Below are positions 1 to 8,275 of a stretch of 64,000 bases of DNA, one piece after another. Every line of letters begins with the position of its first letter. Position 1 is the first letter of the stretch. The notes beneath the pieces are model-generated. The model did not search any database and was not told the DNA's origin. It saw nothing but the letters and a program-made list of their open reading frames with translations. Location: assembly GCF_004803405.1 (NCBI RefSeq), contig NZ_SSXI01000116.1, positions 28,950-92,949 of the forward strand, given 5' to 3'. A program made the position numbers and the translations under genes. This DNA is from Nocardioides sp. Its GTDB lineage: Bacteria > Actinomycetota > Actinomycetes > Propionibacteriales > Nocardioidaceae.

Positions 1-100
1 GAACGCAACGGTGCAGGTCAGAGCCACACTTCACCTGTGGGCAGCCGGACCGTCACCATCGAACCGGGCGACCAGGCCGGCGGTGCGCCAGCGCGAACCA

Positions 101-198
101 CTCATAACCCAGAGGTCGCAGGTTCAAATCCTGCCCCCGCTACCAAGAGAAACACCAGGTCAGAGGCGGTTTCCGGAGAGATCCGGAGGCCGCCTCTG
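101..198 (+). repeat. Left direct repeat: tRNA-Met 3' half plus hairpin (att-like)
   Basis: From the CAT anticodon loop onward (101-143) this is the 3' half of a tRNA-Met gene, with anticodon 3' strand, variable loop, T arm and acceptor 3' strand. The sequence before it has no D arm or 5' acceptor strand, so it is not a working tRNA. The same 43 bases recur exactly at 42437-42479, and the similarity continues with few mismatches through the downstream hairpin. Duplicated tRNA 3' ends are the usual footprint of tyrosine-integrase insertion. I infer a left attachment site or a junction between tandem elements. Confidence 0.75.
161..198. terminator. Hairpin following the tRNA-Met 3' half
   Basis: CAGAGGCGG (161-169) pairs perfectly with CCGCCTCTG (190-198) around a 20-nt loop. 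It lies where a tRNA terminator is expected. The right repeat carries the same hairpin with G-U pairs at 42497-42534. Confidence 0.5.
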
Positions 199-370
199 GC
201 GTTCTCGACGGGTGTTTGGTAGCAGTTGGCAGCAGGATCGGGCCGTTCGGGCCGTTCGGGGCTTCGAGAGGACATAAACGAGCGTGGTCTGCGGCGGACG
301 AACTCGGACGCCTTTAGGCGTGGGTGGACCGCGATTCAGGGCGTCTTGAGGCAAATGATTGGGTCAATGA

Positions 371-538
371 CCAAGTGACGCTGCATGTTTCAGCACTGCA
401 AGGACCGCGGCCGACCTGGTGGAGGCTGGCCTGGTCGGCTACGAGGCGGACCCTCAGGAAAGCGCCGGCCTGCCGACCGCCTTCCGGCGCGACGTCGACC
501 TGGTGCGCACCATGGCCAGTCACGAGCAGAGCCCGTGA
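371..538 (+). pseudogene. Possible C-terminal coding remnant, unrecognised
   Basis: One forward frame from an in-frame stop at 368 to TGA at 536-538 has strong G/C third positions and a plausible protein composition, ending ...RTMASHEQSP. It has no credible start and about 55 residues, so at most it is the 3' remnant of a truncated gene. I do not recognise the family. The rest of 199-608 shows no gene. Confidence 0.2.
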
Positions 539-608
539 CCGCGACCGCTGGGCAACCCCTGACCCTGTACGCCACGGTGCAGGAGATACCCTTTCAGTCG
601 GCGCGCTC

Positions 609-1880
609 TCAGGGCGTGGACGTCACCCGACAGCCGGCGTCGTCGGCCCTCCCTCGAAGTCGTCCGATGAGCCACGCGATCCCAGCCGGGGAGGTCAGGG
701 CAGCTCCGGCCACATGCTCGAGGCCCACGATCCTCTCGAACGTGACGTCGGCGCCCCGGGCACACCAGCTGGCGTAGAGCTGCTGGCCCTGGCTGAACGG
801 AACGATCGTGTCGCTGGTGCCGTGGTAGACGTACGCGGCGGCGCCGGGCTTGCGTGTGCCCAGGAGGGACCGGTCGTAGGCGCGCTGCCAGGCGGGATCG
901 GTCAATACGTCGGGCTGGGTGACGTCGCTGATGGACATCGTGCCGAAGGCCGCGGCGTCCTCGAGGTAGCACGACTGCTTGACCCGGTCGACCGCCGCCC
1001 GTCCCTCCTCGGTCAGCCTGGATGCCAGGGCCAGCTCCGGGTAGGCGGTGTCGAGCCCGACGAGCGTTGCGATCGCGAATCCGGCGCCAACGGGGTTACC
1101 GCTGAGGTGGTTGACCTCGGTCCACATGTCTGTGGGTACGCCTCCGGCCAGCACTCCACGCAGGTCGAGCTCGGGCGCGTACGTGGGCTGGAGCTCGGCC
1201 GCCCACGCCGCGGCCTGGCCGCCTTGCGAGTAGCCGCTGATGCCTACGGGTGACTGTCGGGACAGGCCGGCATTCTCCACCTGCTGGGCTGCGCGCAGGG
1301 CATCCAGTGCGTTGCGGCCTTCGGACGACCCGACCAGGTACTCCGGAACCCCGGGGGTGCCTTGACCGAGGTAGTCAGTGATCACGACGGACACTCCGTG
1401 GAGCAGGAACCGGTGGTGGTCCAGGGTCGAGTAGTCCGCGCTCCGCACGTTGAGGGTGGCCAGGTCCGTCTGCCGGGAGGGGGCGCAGTGATCACCGAGT
1501 CCGCGCGTCCCTGGGGTGTGGACGACGAGCGGGTGGTCCCCGTTAGGCTCCTGGGTGAGCGGCGTGAGCAGTACACCGGTGACAGCCACGGCCTGTCCGC
1601 GCGCCGAACGAGAGAGGTACATGATCCGGGTCGCACGAGCCTCGGGATAGAGCGACGACGTGATTGGCTTGGTCTTGACCAGGTCGCCCGGCTGGCCGCT
1701 CGGCAGCGGCGAGGGTGGCACGTAGAAGTTGCTGTCGGCCAGTGACAGGCCCGGGAGCCCCGGCTGGGGGAGCGGTGGGACGAGGGATGTCGCCGATACC
1801 GGCAACGGCGCCATCGTGACCACCAGGGCGGTGACGGCGGATGTGGCAAGGGCGAGAAGGCTTCGTCGAATCGAATGCAC
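609..1880 (-). CDS. Secreted lipase/esterase (LIP family, alpha/beta hydrolase)
   Basis: This 423-residue protein has an N-terminal signal peptide (basic start, hydrophobic residues 8-25, likely cleavage near VSA at 28-30). The body is the secretory lipase family (Pfam LIP type). The nucleophile elbow GYSQG puts the catalytic Ser at 218. An Asp in the HGTSD stretch near 356 and a His in GLEH near 384 complete the triad. It should hydrolyse acyl esters outside the membrane and release an alcohol or acid for the island's pathway. It is the last gene of the minus-strand unit thiolase-SDR-lipase, 15 bp after the SDR. The natural ester is not evident from the sequence. Confidence 0.85.
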   Translation of the reverse strand: MHSIRRSLLALATSAVTALVVTMAPLPVSATSLVPPLPQPGLPGLSLADSNFYVPPSPLPSGQPGDLVKTKPITSSLYPEARATRIMYLSRSARGQAVAVTGVLLTPLTQEPNGDHPLVVHTPGTRGLGDHCAPSRQTDLATLNVRSADYSTLDHHRFLLHGVSVVITDYLGQGTPGVPEYLVGSSEGRNALDALRAAQQVENAGLSRQSPVGISGYSQGGQAAAWAAELQPTYAPELDLRGVLAGGVPTDMWTEVNHLSGNPVGAGFAIATLVGLDTAYPELALASRLTEEGRAAVDRVKQSCYLEDAAAFGTMSISDVTQPDVLTDPAWQRAYDRSLLGTRKPGAAAYVYHGTSDTIVPFSQGQQLYASWCARGADVTFERIVGLEHVAGAALTSPAGIAWLIGRLRGRADDAGCRVTSTP

Positions 1881-1895
1881 GGGGATCTCCTCGGC

Positions 1896-2702
1896 TCAGT
1901 CGACGAAGATGTCCCGCGTCGGGGACTCCCCGCCGTAGCCACTGAAGTCGCTGACACCCCTGGCACGCAGGACGTCCACGTCCATGAAGGTGTGCCCGTT
2001 GGTCTGCTCGTTCGGCTGCTCGAGCAGCGCCATGGCAGCGTCGGCCATGATCTCCGGTGAGCGGGCGCCCTCGGCACCTCCGACGACGTTGCGTACGGCG
2101 GCCGTGTCAATGAGGGTCTCCGGCCACAGGCAGAAGGCCGAGATCCCGTCGGCGGCGAACTCGGCACCCCAGCCCAGGGTCAGCAGGGTCATGCCGTACT
2201 TCGATGTGGTGTACGCCGGGTGCGCACCCAGCCACCGGCGCGAGAGGTTCAGAGGTGGGGACAGTGTCATGACCGAGCCCCGGGACTCGAGCAGGTGCGG
2301 CAGTGCCTGGGTCGTGAGCAGCCAGGTCCCGCGGATGTTCACCTCGTGCATGAGGGCGAACTTCTTCGCGGTCGTGGACAGGGTGCCGCCGGTGTGGATG
2401 GCGCTGGCGTTGTTGACGACCACGTCGATCCTGCCGAACGCCGCCACCGCGATCCTCACGAGCCTGGCCACGTCCTCCTCTGAGCGGACGTCACCCAGCA
2501 CGCCGACGGCACGGCCACCGGCGTCGTGGATGGCCTCAACGGCCGTGTGGATGGTGCCCGGCAGGGCGGGGTGTGGTTCGTCGGTCTTGGCCAGCAGGGC
2601 GACGTTGCCGCCGCGGCGGGCGAAGGCCAGCGCGGTGGCCAGCCCGATGCCCCGGCTTCCGCCGGACATGACCAGGGTGGCACCGGCCAGGTCTCTCGTC
2701 AT
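1896..2702 (-). CDS. HSDL2-like short-chain dehydrogenase
   Basis: This 268-residue SDR has its cofactor motif GGSRGIG at 14-20, NNAS at 97-100, a candidate Ser148, and the YxxxK pair Tyr164/Lys168. The AKTDEPHPALPGTI stretch after beta-2 is characteristic of hydroxysteroid dehydrogenase-like 2 (HSDL2) proteins rather than FabG. In animals HSDL2 is fused to an SCP2 domain; here a stand-alone SCP2 gene lies at 12437-12835 in the same island. The role is probably oxidation or reduction of a hydroxy/keto acyl intermediate. The start ATG at 2702 lies 5 bp after the thiolase stop, so the two are co-transcribed. Its substrate is unknown. Confidence 0.8.
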   Translation of the reverse strand: MTRDLAGATLVMSGGSRGIGLATALAFARRGGNVALLAKTDEPHPALPGTIHTAVEAIHDAGGRAVGVLGDVRSEEDVARLVRIAVAAFGRIDVVVNNASAIHTGGTLSTTAKKFALMHEVNIRGTWLLTTQALPHLLESRGSVMTLSPPLNLSRRWLGAHPAYTTSKYGMTLLTLGWGAEFAADGISAFCLWPETLIDTAAVRNVVGGAEGARSPEIMADAAMALLEQPNEQTNGHTFMDVDVLRARGVSDFSGYGGESPTRDIFVD

Positions 2703-2707
2703 CGCGC

Positions 2708-3847
2708 TCACGCCACCAGTTCGATGATCGTGGCGTTCGCCTGCCCGCCGGCCTCGCACATCGTCTGGAGCCCGTACCGGATCCCGTTGTTGCGCATGTG
2801 GTGGATGAGCGTGGTCATGAGGCGGGCGCCGCTGGCGCCGAGCGGGTGCCCCAGCGCGATCGCTCCGCCGAGCGGGTTGAGTCGTCGCTCGTCGGCTCCG
2901 GTCTCCGCGAGCCAGGCCAGCGGCACGGGCGCGAACGCCTCGTTGACCTCGAAGGCGCCGATGTCGTCGATGCGAAGACCCGCGCGGCGCAGTGCCTTGT
3001 CGGTCGCAGGGATGGGAGCGGTCAGCATCATGACGGGATCCGCGCCGGCCAGGGCGACCGTGTGCACCCGCGCGATCGATCGGAGGCCGAGCTCCTTCGC
3101 CTTCACGGTGGTCGTCATCAGCAGCGCGGCGGCACCGTCGGAGATCTGGCTGGCGTTGCCGGCGCTGATGAGTCCGTCGTCCTTGAACGGCGTCTTGAGG
3201 GAGTTCAGCGACTCGAGGGTGCTGCCCCGGCGGACACCTTCGTCCCGGGTCGCGTTGTACTCGCCGACCGCGACGGGCACGAGCTCGCCGTCGAACAGAC
3301 CGCCGTCCTGCGCAGCGGCGGCCTTCGCGTGCGAACCGAGCGCGAACTCGTTGACCTGGTCGCGCGAGAGGCCGCACTTCTCGGCGATCATCTCGGCGCC
3401 GATGCCCTGGTTCGGCGCGCCGTACCGGGCCTGGAAGGACGGCGGGTAGGGCTGCTGGTCGGCGGTGGAGGACCCCATCGGCACCCGGGACATGGATTCC
3501 ACGCCTCCGGCGACGGCGACGTCGTAGTGGCCGGCGATCAGGCCGGCCGCGGCGAAGTGCACCGCCTGCTGTGAGGAGCCGCATTGGCGATCGATGGTCA
3601 CCCCTGTGACGGACTCTGGCCAGCCGGCGGTGAGGACGGCGGTGCGGGCGATGTCGTAGGTCTGCTCGCCGATCTGGCTCACGCATCCCCACAGCACGTC
3701 CTCGACGACCGCGGGGTCCACGCCGGATCGCTCCGCCAGCTGGTTGAGGACGTGGGCCGACAGGTCGGCCGGGTGTACGTCGGCGAGTGTGCCATTGCGC
3801 TTCCCGATGGGAGTGCGAACTGCCTCGACGATGACTGCGTCTCGCAT
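2708..3847 (-). CDS. Acetyl-CoA acyltransferase (thiolase, FadA type)
   Basis: A 379-residue degradative-type thiolase that cleaves 3-oxoacyl-CoA with CoA. The nucleophile Cys89 lies in DRQCGSS, NEAF precedes the GHPLGASG loop (His334), and the second Cys is near 364 in MCEAGGQ. The ATG at 3847 is chosen because an AAGGG ribosome site lies just upstream and the protein begins at the conserved RTPIG region. The longer frame would start inside the operator. A TetR-type operator and a -10/-35 pair lie immediately upstream. It leads the minus-strand unit with the HSDL2-like SDR and the secreted lipase, and is divergent from the enoyl-CoA hydratase unit. Confidence 0.9.
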   Translation of the reverse strand: MRDAVIVEAVRTPIGKRNGTLADVHPADLSAHVLNQLAERSGVDPAVVEDVLWGCVSQIGEQTYDIARTAVLTAGWPESVTGVTIDRQCGSSQQAVHFAAAGLIAGHYDVAVAGGVESMSRVPMGSSTADQQPYPPSFQARYGAPNQGIGAEMIAEKCGLSRDQVNEFALGSHAKAAAAQDGGLFDGELVPVAVGEYNATRDEGVRRGSTLESLNSLKTPFKDDGLISAGNASQISDGAAALLMTTTVKAKELGLRSIARVHTVALAGADPVMMLTAPIPATDKALRRAGLRIDDIGAFEVNEAFAPVPLAWLAETGADERRLNPLGGAIALGHPLGASGARLMTTLIHHMRNNGIRYGLQTMCEAGGQANATIIELVA

Positions 3848-3860
3848 AAGGGACCCTTCG

Positions 3861-3907
3861 TTGACCGTGCGTACGGTCAATAGTAGCGTGAGGGCTCGAT
3901 CTGACAA
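3861..3907. promoter_or_regulatory. TetR-type operator with overlapping divergent promoters
   Basis: The perfect 20-bp palindrome TTGACCGTGCGTACGGTCAA lies at 3861-3880. For the minus-strand thiolase, TTGTCA (3902-3907) and TACTAT (3880-3885), 16 bp apart, form a good promoter whose start site falls inside the palindrome. For the plus strand, TTGACC (3861-3866) and TAGCGT (3884-3889) are 17 bp apart. Binding here would block both directions. The palindrome is seen directly; repression is inferred. Confidence 0.75.
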
Positions 3908-3930
3908 GAGCAGTGATCGGAGACGAGCCC

Positions 3931-4743
3931 ATGACCGAACCGTCGCCAGCCCCCGCCGAGGCGTCGAGCGAGCCCGTGCTCCTGGAGCGGCGCGGGGCCG
4001 TGGCCCTCATCACCCTGAACCGGCCGGCAGCGATGAACGCCGTCGATGCCCGCCTGTCGCGCGCCCTCGGTGCAGCTGTGGCCGAAATCGCCACCGACCC
4101 CGGTCTCCGCGTTGCGGTGCTGACGGGGGCCGGTGCTGCCTTCTGCGCCGGAGCGGATCTCAAGGAGCTGGCGGCGGGCCGGACGGTCCACGACACCGAC
4201 CACCTGGAGCGCGGCTTCGCCGGGTTCGTGCGCCACTTCGTGGACAAGCCGGTCATCGCCGCAGTCAACGGCTTCGCGCTCGGCGGCGGGACGGAGATCC
4301 TCCTGGCCTGTGACCTCGTGGTGATGAGCAACGAGGCCCGGCTCGGACTTCCCGAGGTCAAGCGAGGACTGGTCGCCGCAGCAGGCGGTGTGCTGCGACT
4401 GCACCGCCAGATCCCGGCGAAGATCGCGGCCGAGGCCGTCTTCACCGGGGAGCCGGTGGACGCCGAGGCGGCCCTGCGGTGGGGGCTGGTCAACCGTGTC
4501 GTGCCGCCCGAGAACGTGCTCCACACCGCTCTCGCCCTGGCCGACACGATCGCCGCCAACGCCCCGCTCGCGGTCCGGGCCAGCAAACGGATGATGATGC
4601 GCAGCGCCACCGGATCCTCCTGGGAGCCGGCCATGTGGGAGATGAACGAGGCCGAGTTCGCCGCCGTCCGTGCCAGCCAGGACGCACGTGAAGGTGCCAG
4701 CGCCTTCGCGCAGAAGCGGATGCCCGAGTGGGTGGGTGCGTGA
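3931..4743 (+). CDS. Enoyl-CoA hydratase/isomerase
   Basis: A 270-residue crotonase-family protein. It shows the NRP..MNA entry motif, the oxyanion-hole segment GAGAAFCAGADLKE and the second backbone-NH segment NGFALGGGTE, followed by PEVKRGL with the usual catalytic acid region. The role is hydration of 2-enoyl-CoA or a related crotonase step in beta-oxidation. ATG 3931 has GGAG 9 bp upstream; a GTG 18 bp earlier is possible but has no ribosome site. Its TGA overlaps the ATG of the next SDR (TGATG), so the two are translationally coupled. It heads the plus-strand unit hydratase-SDR-acyl-CoA dehydrogenase-kinase. Confidence 0.88.
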   Translation: MTEPSPAPAEASSEPVLLERRGAVALITLNRPAAMNAVDARLSRALGAAVAEIATDPGLRVAVLTGAGAAFCAGADLKELAAGRTVHDTDHLERGFAGFVRHFVDKPVIAAVNGFALGGGTEILLACDLVVMSNEARLGLPEVKRGLVAAAGGVLRLHRQIPAKIAAEAVFTGEPVDAEAALRWGLVNRVVPPENVLHTALALADTIAANAPLAVRASKRMMMRSATGSSWEPAMWEMNEAEFAAVRASQDAREGASAFAQKRMPEWVGA

Positions 4744-5507
4744 TGGGCGTCCTGGACCTCTATCGCCTCGACGGACGCGTGGTCATCGTCACCGGAGCCG
4801 GGTCCGGCCTGGGTGCGGACTTCGCGGTGGCAGTTGCCGAAGCGGGTGCCGACGTCGTCCTGGCGGCGCGACGCGCCGACCGGCTCGCGACCACGGCTGC
4901 CGCCGTCGAGGCGACTGGCCGCTGCGCTCTCGTGGTCCCTGCCGATGTCGCTGACCCGGAGCAGTGCGGGGACGTGGCCAGCCGCGCCATGGCGCACTTC
5001 GGGCGCATCGACGTGCTGGTCAACAACGCCGGTCTTGGCACCGCCGTGCCGGCTCTGCACGAGCGCCCGGATGACTTCCGCCGCGTCCTCGACGTGAACC
5101 TGATGGGCGCCTACTGGATGGCGCAGTCGTGTGCACGCGAGATGAACCCTGGATCCAGCATCGTCAACGTCGCCAGCACGCTGGCCTTCATTGCCCCACC
5201 CGCGCCGCAGGCCGCCTATGCGGCCAGCAAGGCAGGCCTGATCGGGCTCACGCGGGACCTCTCCGCCCAATGGGCCGGGCGCAAGGGCATCCGGGTCAAC
5301 GCGCTCGCGCCGGGCTACGTCCAGACCGAGATGACCGAGGACGTGCCCGGCGAGATGCTCGACTTCTTCATCGGCGCGCGCAGCCCCCTGAACAGGATGG
5401 GGGATCCCGCGGAGATCACCGCGGCGATGCTCTTCCTCGCCAGTCCGGCGTCGGGCTACGTCACCGGCAGCACCCTGGCCGTCGACGGCGGTATGTCCGG
5501 CCACTAA
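4743..5507 (+). CDS. Short-chain dehydrogenase/reductase (3-oxoacyl type)
   Basis: A 254-residue classical SDR with TGAGSGLG (17-24), NNAG (94-97), Ser145, Tyr159 and Lys163, ending in the usual VDGGMSG C-terminus. It overlaps the hydratase stop by one base. In the levulinate (lva) pathway and in ACAD10/11-type pathways an SDR accompanies the acyl-CoA dehydrogenase and kinase, and the same set follows here. The likely reaction is interconversion of a hydroxyacyl and oxoacyl (CoA) intermediate with NAD(P). Exact substrate and cofactor are not determinable by eye. Confidence 0.82.
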   Translation: MGVLDLYRLDGRVVIVTGAGSGLGADFAVAVAEAGADVVLAARRADRLATTAAAVEATGRCALVVPADVADPEQCGDVASRAMAHFGRIDVLVNNAGLGTAVPALHERPDDFRRVLDVNLMGAYWMAQSCAREMNPGSSIVNVASTLAFIAPPAPQAAYAASKAGLIGLTRDLSAQWAGRKGIRVNALAPGYVQTEMTEDVPGEMLDFFIGARSPLNRMGDPAEITAAMLFLASPASGYVTGSTLAVDGGMSGH

Positions 5508-5542
5508 GGGCGACAAGACAAACCCACCACATGGAGGCATCG

Positions 5543-6760
5543 ATGACGACTGGCACCACCAGCGCAGCGCCGCAGCGCAGCGCCGAAGTGGACGACCTGG
5601 TGGCGCGCACGCGTGCGTTCGTTCGCGAGGAGGTGGTGCCCGTCGAGGACCGCCACGACGGCGACATCACCGCTGCCGGCGGCGACGTGCTACGCCGGCA
5701 ACTGCAGGCTCGCGCGCTCGAGCTCGGACTCCTGGCTCCCCATGGCCCGGTGGAATACGGCGGCCACGGGCTCTCGATGCGCGAGCGAGCCAGGGTGTTC
5801 GAGGAGGCGGGGTATGCGCTGTTCGGCGCGATGGCAATCAATGCAGCAGCCCCGGACGAGGGCAACATGCACCTGCTCGACCGCATCGCGACTCCGGAGC
5901 AGCGCGAGCGCTTCCTGGCGCCGCTGGTGCGCGCCGAGGCGCGGTCGGCCTTCGCGATGACTGAGCCCGCCCCGGGGGCCGGCTCCGACCCGTCGGCCCT
6001 GCGGACGATCGCCGTTCGCACGCCCGGCGGCTGGCGGATCGAGGGTCAGAAGGTCTTCATCACCGGCGCGGACGGCGCGGACTTCTTCATCATCATGGCC
6101 CGCACCTCGGGGGAGCCGGGCGAGCGCGGCGGAGGCACGATGTTCCTCGCGCCGGCCTCGAGCCCTGGTCTTCGTGTCGGCCGGCACGTGCCGACGATGG
6201 ACCGGTCGATGGTGGGCGGCCACTGCGAGGTGAGCTTCGACGGCCTCGAAGTCACCGCGAACGCTGTGCTAGGTGAGGTCGACGAGGGCTTCCGGTACGT
6301 CCAGGTGCGGCTGGGCCCGGCCCGGATGACGCACGTGATGAGGTGGCTCGGGGCTGCGGTCCGTGCGCACGAGACTGCCCTGGACTACGCGCTGGAGCGC
6401 CGGTCGATGGGTGCGCGGCTCACCGACCAGGGACTGGCCCAGCACCTGATCGCCGAGAACGAGATCGACCTCGCCGCCACGCGCGCCCTGCTCGACGTGG
6501 CCTGTACCGCTCTCGACTCGGGATCTCCGGCCGCGCAGGAGACGTCCATCGCCAAGACTTTCGGCGCGGAGGCGATCGGTCGCGTGGTGGACCGATCCCT
6601 GCAGCTGTGCGGTGGGATGGGCACCTCGGCGGACCTGCCGATCGCCCGCATCGCTCGCGAGGTCCGCCCGTTCCGCGTCTACGACGGCCCCTCCGAGGTC
6701 CACCGGTTCGCGATCGCGAAGCGTGCCGCCTCCGCGGCTCGACGGCGCGTGCAGGGGTGA
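5543..6760 (+). CDS. Acyl-CoA dehydrogenase, ACAD10/11-like
   Basis: This 405-residue protein has the three acyl-CoA dehydrogenase domains. The FAD/substrate segment FAMTEPAPGAGSD is near 137-149, the beta domain carries KVFITGADGADFF, and the C-terminal helices hold QLCGGMGTSADLP and VYDGPSEVHRF. The EPxPGAGSDP and DGPSEVHR segments resemble ACAD10/11 and LvaC more than short-chain enzymes. The downstream kinase gene overlaps by 4 bp, giving a split version of the kinase-dehydrogenase fusion in animal ACAD10/11. In such systems 4-phosphoacyl-CoA loses phosphate to give an enoyl-CoA. Start ATG 5543 has GGAGG 5 bp upstream. Confidence 0.85.
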   Translation: MTTGTTSAAPQRSAEVDDLVARTRAFVREEVVPVEDRHDGDITAAGGDVLRRQLQARALELGLLAPHGPVEYGGHGLSMRERARVFEEAGYALFGAMAINAAAPDEGNMHLLDRIATPEQRERFLAPLVRAEARSAFAMTEPAPGAGSDPSALRTIAVRTPGGWRIEGQKVFITGADGADFFIIMARTSGEPGERGGGTMFLAPASSPGLRVGRHVPTMDRSMVGGHCEVSFDGLEVTANAVLGEVDEGFRYVQVRLGPARMTHVMRWLGAAVRAHETALDYALERRSMGARLTDQGLAQHLIAENEIDLAATRALLDVACTALDSGSPAAQETSIAKTFGAEAIGRVVDRSLQLCGGMGTSADLPIARIAREVRPFRVYDGPSEVHRFAIAKRAASAARRRVQG

Positions 6761-7770
6761 CGGGCGTGACGTGTCTCGACACCCAGGCCGTCGCCGAGCA
6801 CCTCGAGGCGGTTGGCCTGGACCTCGCGGGCCCGCTGCGGTCGGAGCTGATCGCCGGCGGTCGTTCGAACCTGACCTACCAACTGAGCGATGGGCAGAGC
6901 CGGTGGGTGTTGCGCCGCCCGCCGCAGGCCGGGCGGACCGCCTCGGCCCACGACATGGTGCGCGAAGCGCGAGTGACCGCGGGGCTCGCCGACACTGCCG
7001 TGCCGGTCCCGCCGCTGGTCTCGCTCTGCGAGGACGAGTCGGTTCTCGGGGCGCCCTTCACGGTCACGGGATGGATCGACGGTCGAGTGGTCAGGCAGCG
7101 CAGCGATCTCACCGACCTGACCGACCACGAGCTCATCGCCACCTGTGCGGCACTGGTCGACGTGCTCGCCACGCTGCACGAGGTCGACCCGCAAAAGGTC
7201 GGACTCTCCGGCTTCGGGCGAGCACAGGGCTACCTCGAGCGGCAGGTAGCACTCTGGCGCCGGCAGTGGGAGCAGGTCCACACCCGGGAGCTCGCCGACC
7301 TCGAACGACTCCACATCCGGCTGGCGGACCGGGTGCCCACGAGCGCGGCGACCTCGATCGTGCACGGCGACTACCGCATCGACAACGTCATGCTCGCCGC
7401 GGACGACCCGGCCCAGGTCGTGGCCGTTCTCGACTGGGAGCTCTCCACCCTCGGAGACCCCTGCACGGACGTCGCGCTCATGTGCACCTACCGGCACCCG
7501 GCACTCGACGCGGTCCTCGGCATCCCGGCGGCCTGGGCCAGTCCACGCCTCCCGGCCCCCGAGTCTTTGGCCGACGCCTACGCCCGCCGCTCGGGCCGCG
7601 ACCTGGGCGACTGGGCGTTCTACCTCGGCCTGGCCCACCTGAAGCTCGCGGTCATCGCCGAGGGCATCGCGTATCGGGCGTCGGTCGGGGCGGACGCTGG
7701 CCGAGAAGCACGTGGCGCTGCCGCCGCGGTTCCGGAGCTGCTGGCGGACGGCTTGTCTCACCTCGGCTGA
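6757..7770 (+). CDS. APH/choline-kinase-fold phosphotransferase, ACAD10/11-kinase or LvaA-like
   Basis: A 337-residue member of the aminoglycoside phosphotransferase fold. The catalytic loop HGDYRIDN starts at His203 with catalytic base Asp205, and the metal-binding DWE is at 226-228. GGRSNLTYQL near the N-terminus is the nucleotide-loop region. Next to an ACAD it matches the kinase half of animal ACAD10/11 and bacterial LvaA, which phosphorylate the 4-hydroxyl of 4-hydroxyacyl-CoA. Antibiotic resistance is unlikely given the context. GTG 6757 overlaps the dehydrogenase stop (GTGA); GTG 6766 with AGGGG upstream is an equally reasonable start. Confidence 0.82.
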   Translation: MTGVTCLDTQAVAEHLEAVGLDLAGPLRSELIAGGRSNLTYQLSDGQSRWVLRRPPQAGRTASAHDMVREARVTAGLADTAVPVPPLVSLCEDESVLGAPFTVTGWIDGRVVRQRSDLTDLTDHELIATCAALVDVLATLHEVDPQKVGLSGFGRAQGYLERQVALWRRQWEQVHTRELADLERLHIRLADRVPTSAATSIVHGDYRIDNVMLAADDPAQVVAVLDWELSTLGDPCTDVALMCTYRHPALDAVLGIPAAWASPRLPAPESLADAYARRSGRDLGDWAFYLGLAHLKLAVIAEGIAYRASVGADAGREARGAAAAVPELLADGLSHLG

Positions 7771-8275
7771 CCCGCGATGCCGCGCGACCAGCGAAGGATG
7801 CGAGGTGCGTGGATCCGCCTGCATGCGTCGAGCGAGGAGATCCGGGTAGCGCTGTTCGTGTCGCCCGTCGAGAAGAACCCGTCCGTGATGGAGTCACCGA
7901 ACGCCACGACGGTTCGTGCGCCCGGGGACTCGACCTGGAAGCTCCTCACGTAGTACCAGGCCGTGGTGAAGGAAGCGAGGTGCGGCTCGGTGAGGCCGTG
8001 TCGGACGAACCCCGTGGCGGATGCATCGCGGGCGCGGTCACCTCCCGCGACGAAGAACGACTGGTTCGCGTTGGCGTGCACGGTGGCCGGCCCGGTCGCC
8101 TCGGGCGTGAACATGCTGATGGCCACGTCGTCGAAGGAATCGACGGTGCGCTCGACGCGGATCGCATCGCCACCGTGTCGCAGGTGCATCACCTGCCGGA
8201 TCGTCTGGTTCTCGAACGACGAGATCGGCGCGGACAACCCCGCGGGAAGCCAAGCGTGGCATCGGTGGCCCCCTT
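7771..8275 (-). pseudogene. SGNH/GDSL hydrolase remnant
   Basis: Minus-strand translation gives recognisable pieces of an SGNH/GDSL esterase: an FENQTIRQVMH beta-sandwich segment, then VAFGDSITDGF with the block I nucleophile Ser. Shortly after GDSIT the frame is lost, and no GxND or DxxH blocks follow before the kinase gene. The N-terminus with its signal peptide is replaced by the ligase gene. Compared with the roughly 400-residue family it is truncated at both ends and not functional. It marks past recombination between the kinase and ligase genes. Confidence 0.65.

Noticed and set aside
60..143. A complete tRNA-Met at the left edge
   Set aside because: The D arm and 5' acceptor strand are missing; only the 3' half fits.
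1896..5540. A 1214-codon minus-strand open frame through hydratase, SDR and thiolase genes
   Set aside because: Only its last part is a real gene (SDR). The rest is antisense or out of frame with three strong genes and lacks any protein motif; it is open because of high G/C.
6757..7770. Aminoglycoside resistance kinase
   Set aside because: Although the fold and HGDYRIDN loop fit, it overlaps an ACAD10/11-like gene and matches the kinase partner of that system.
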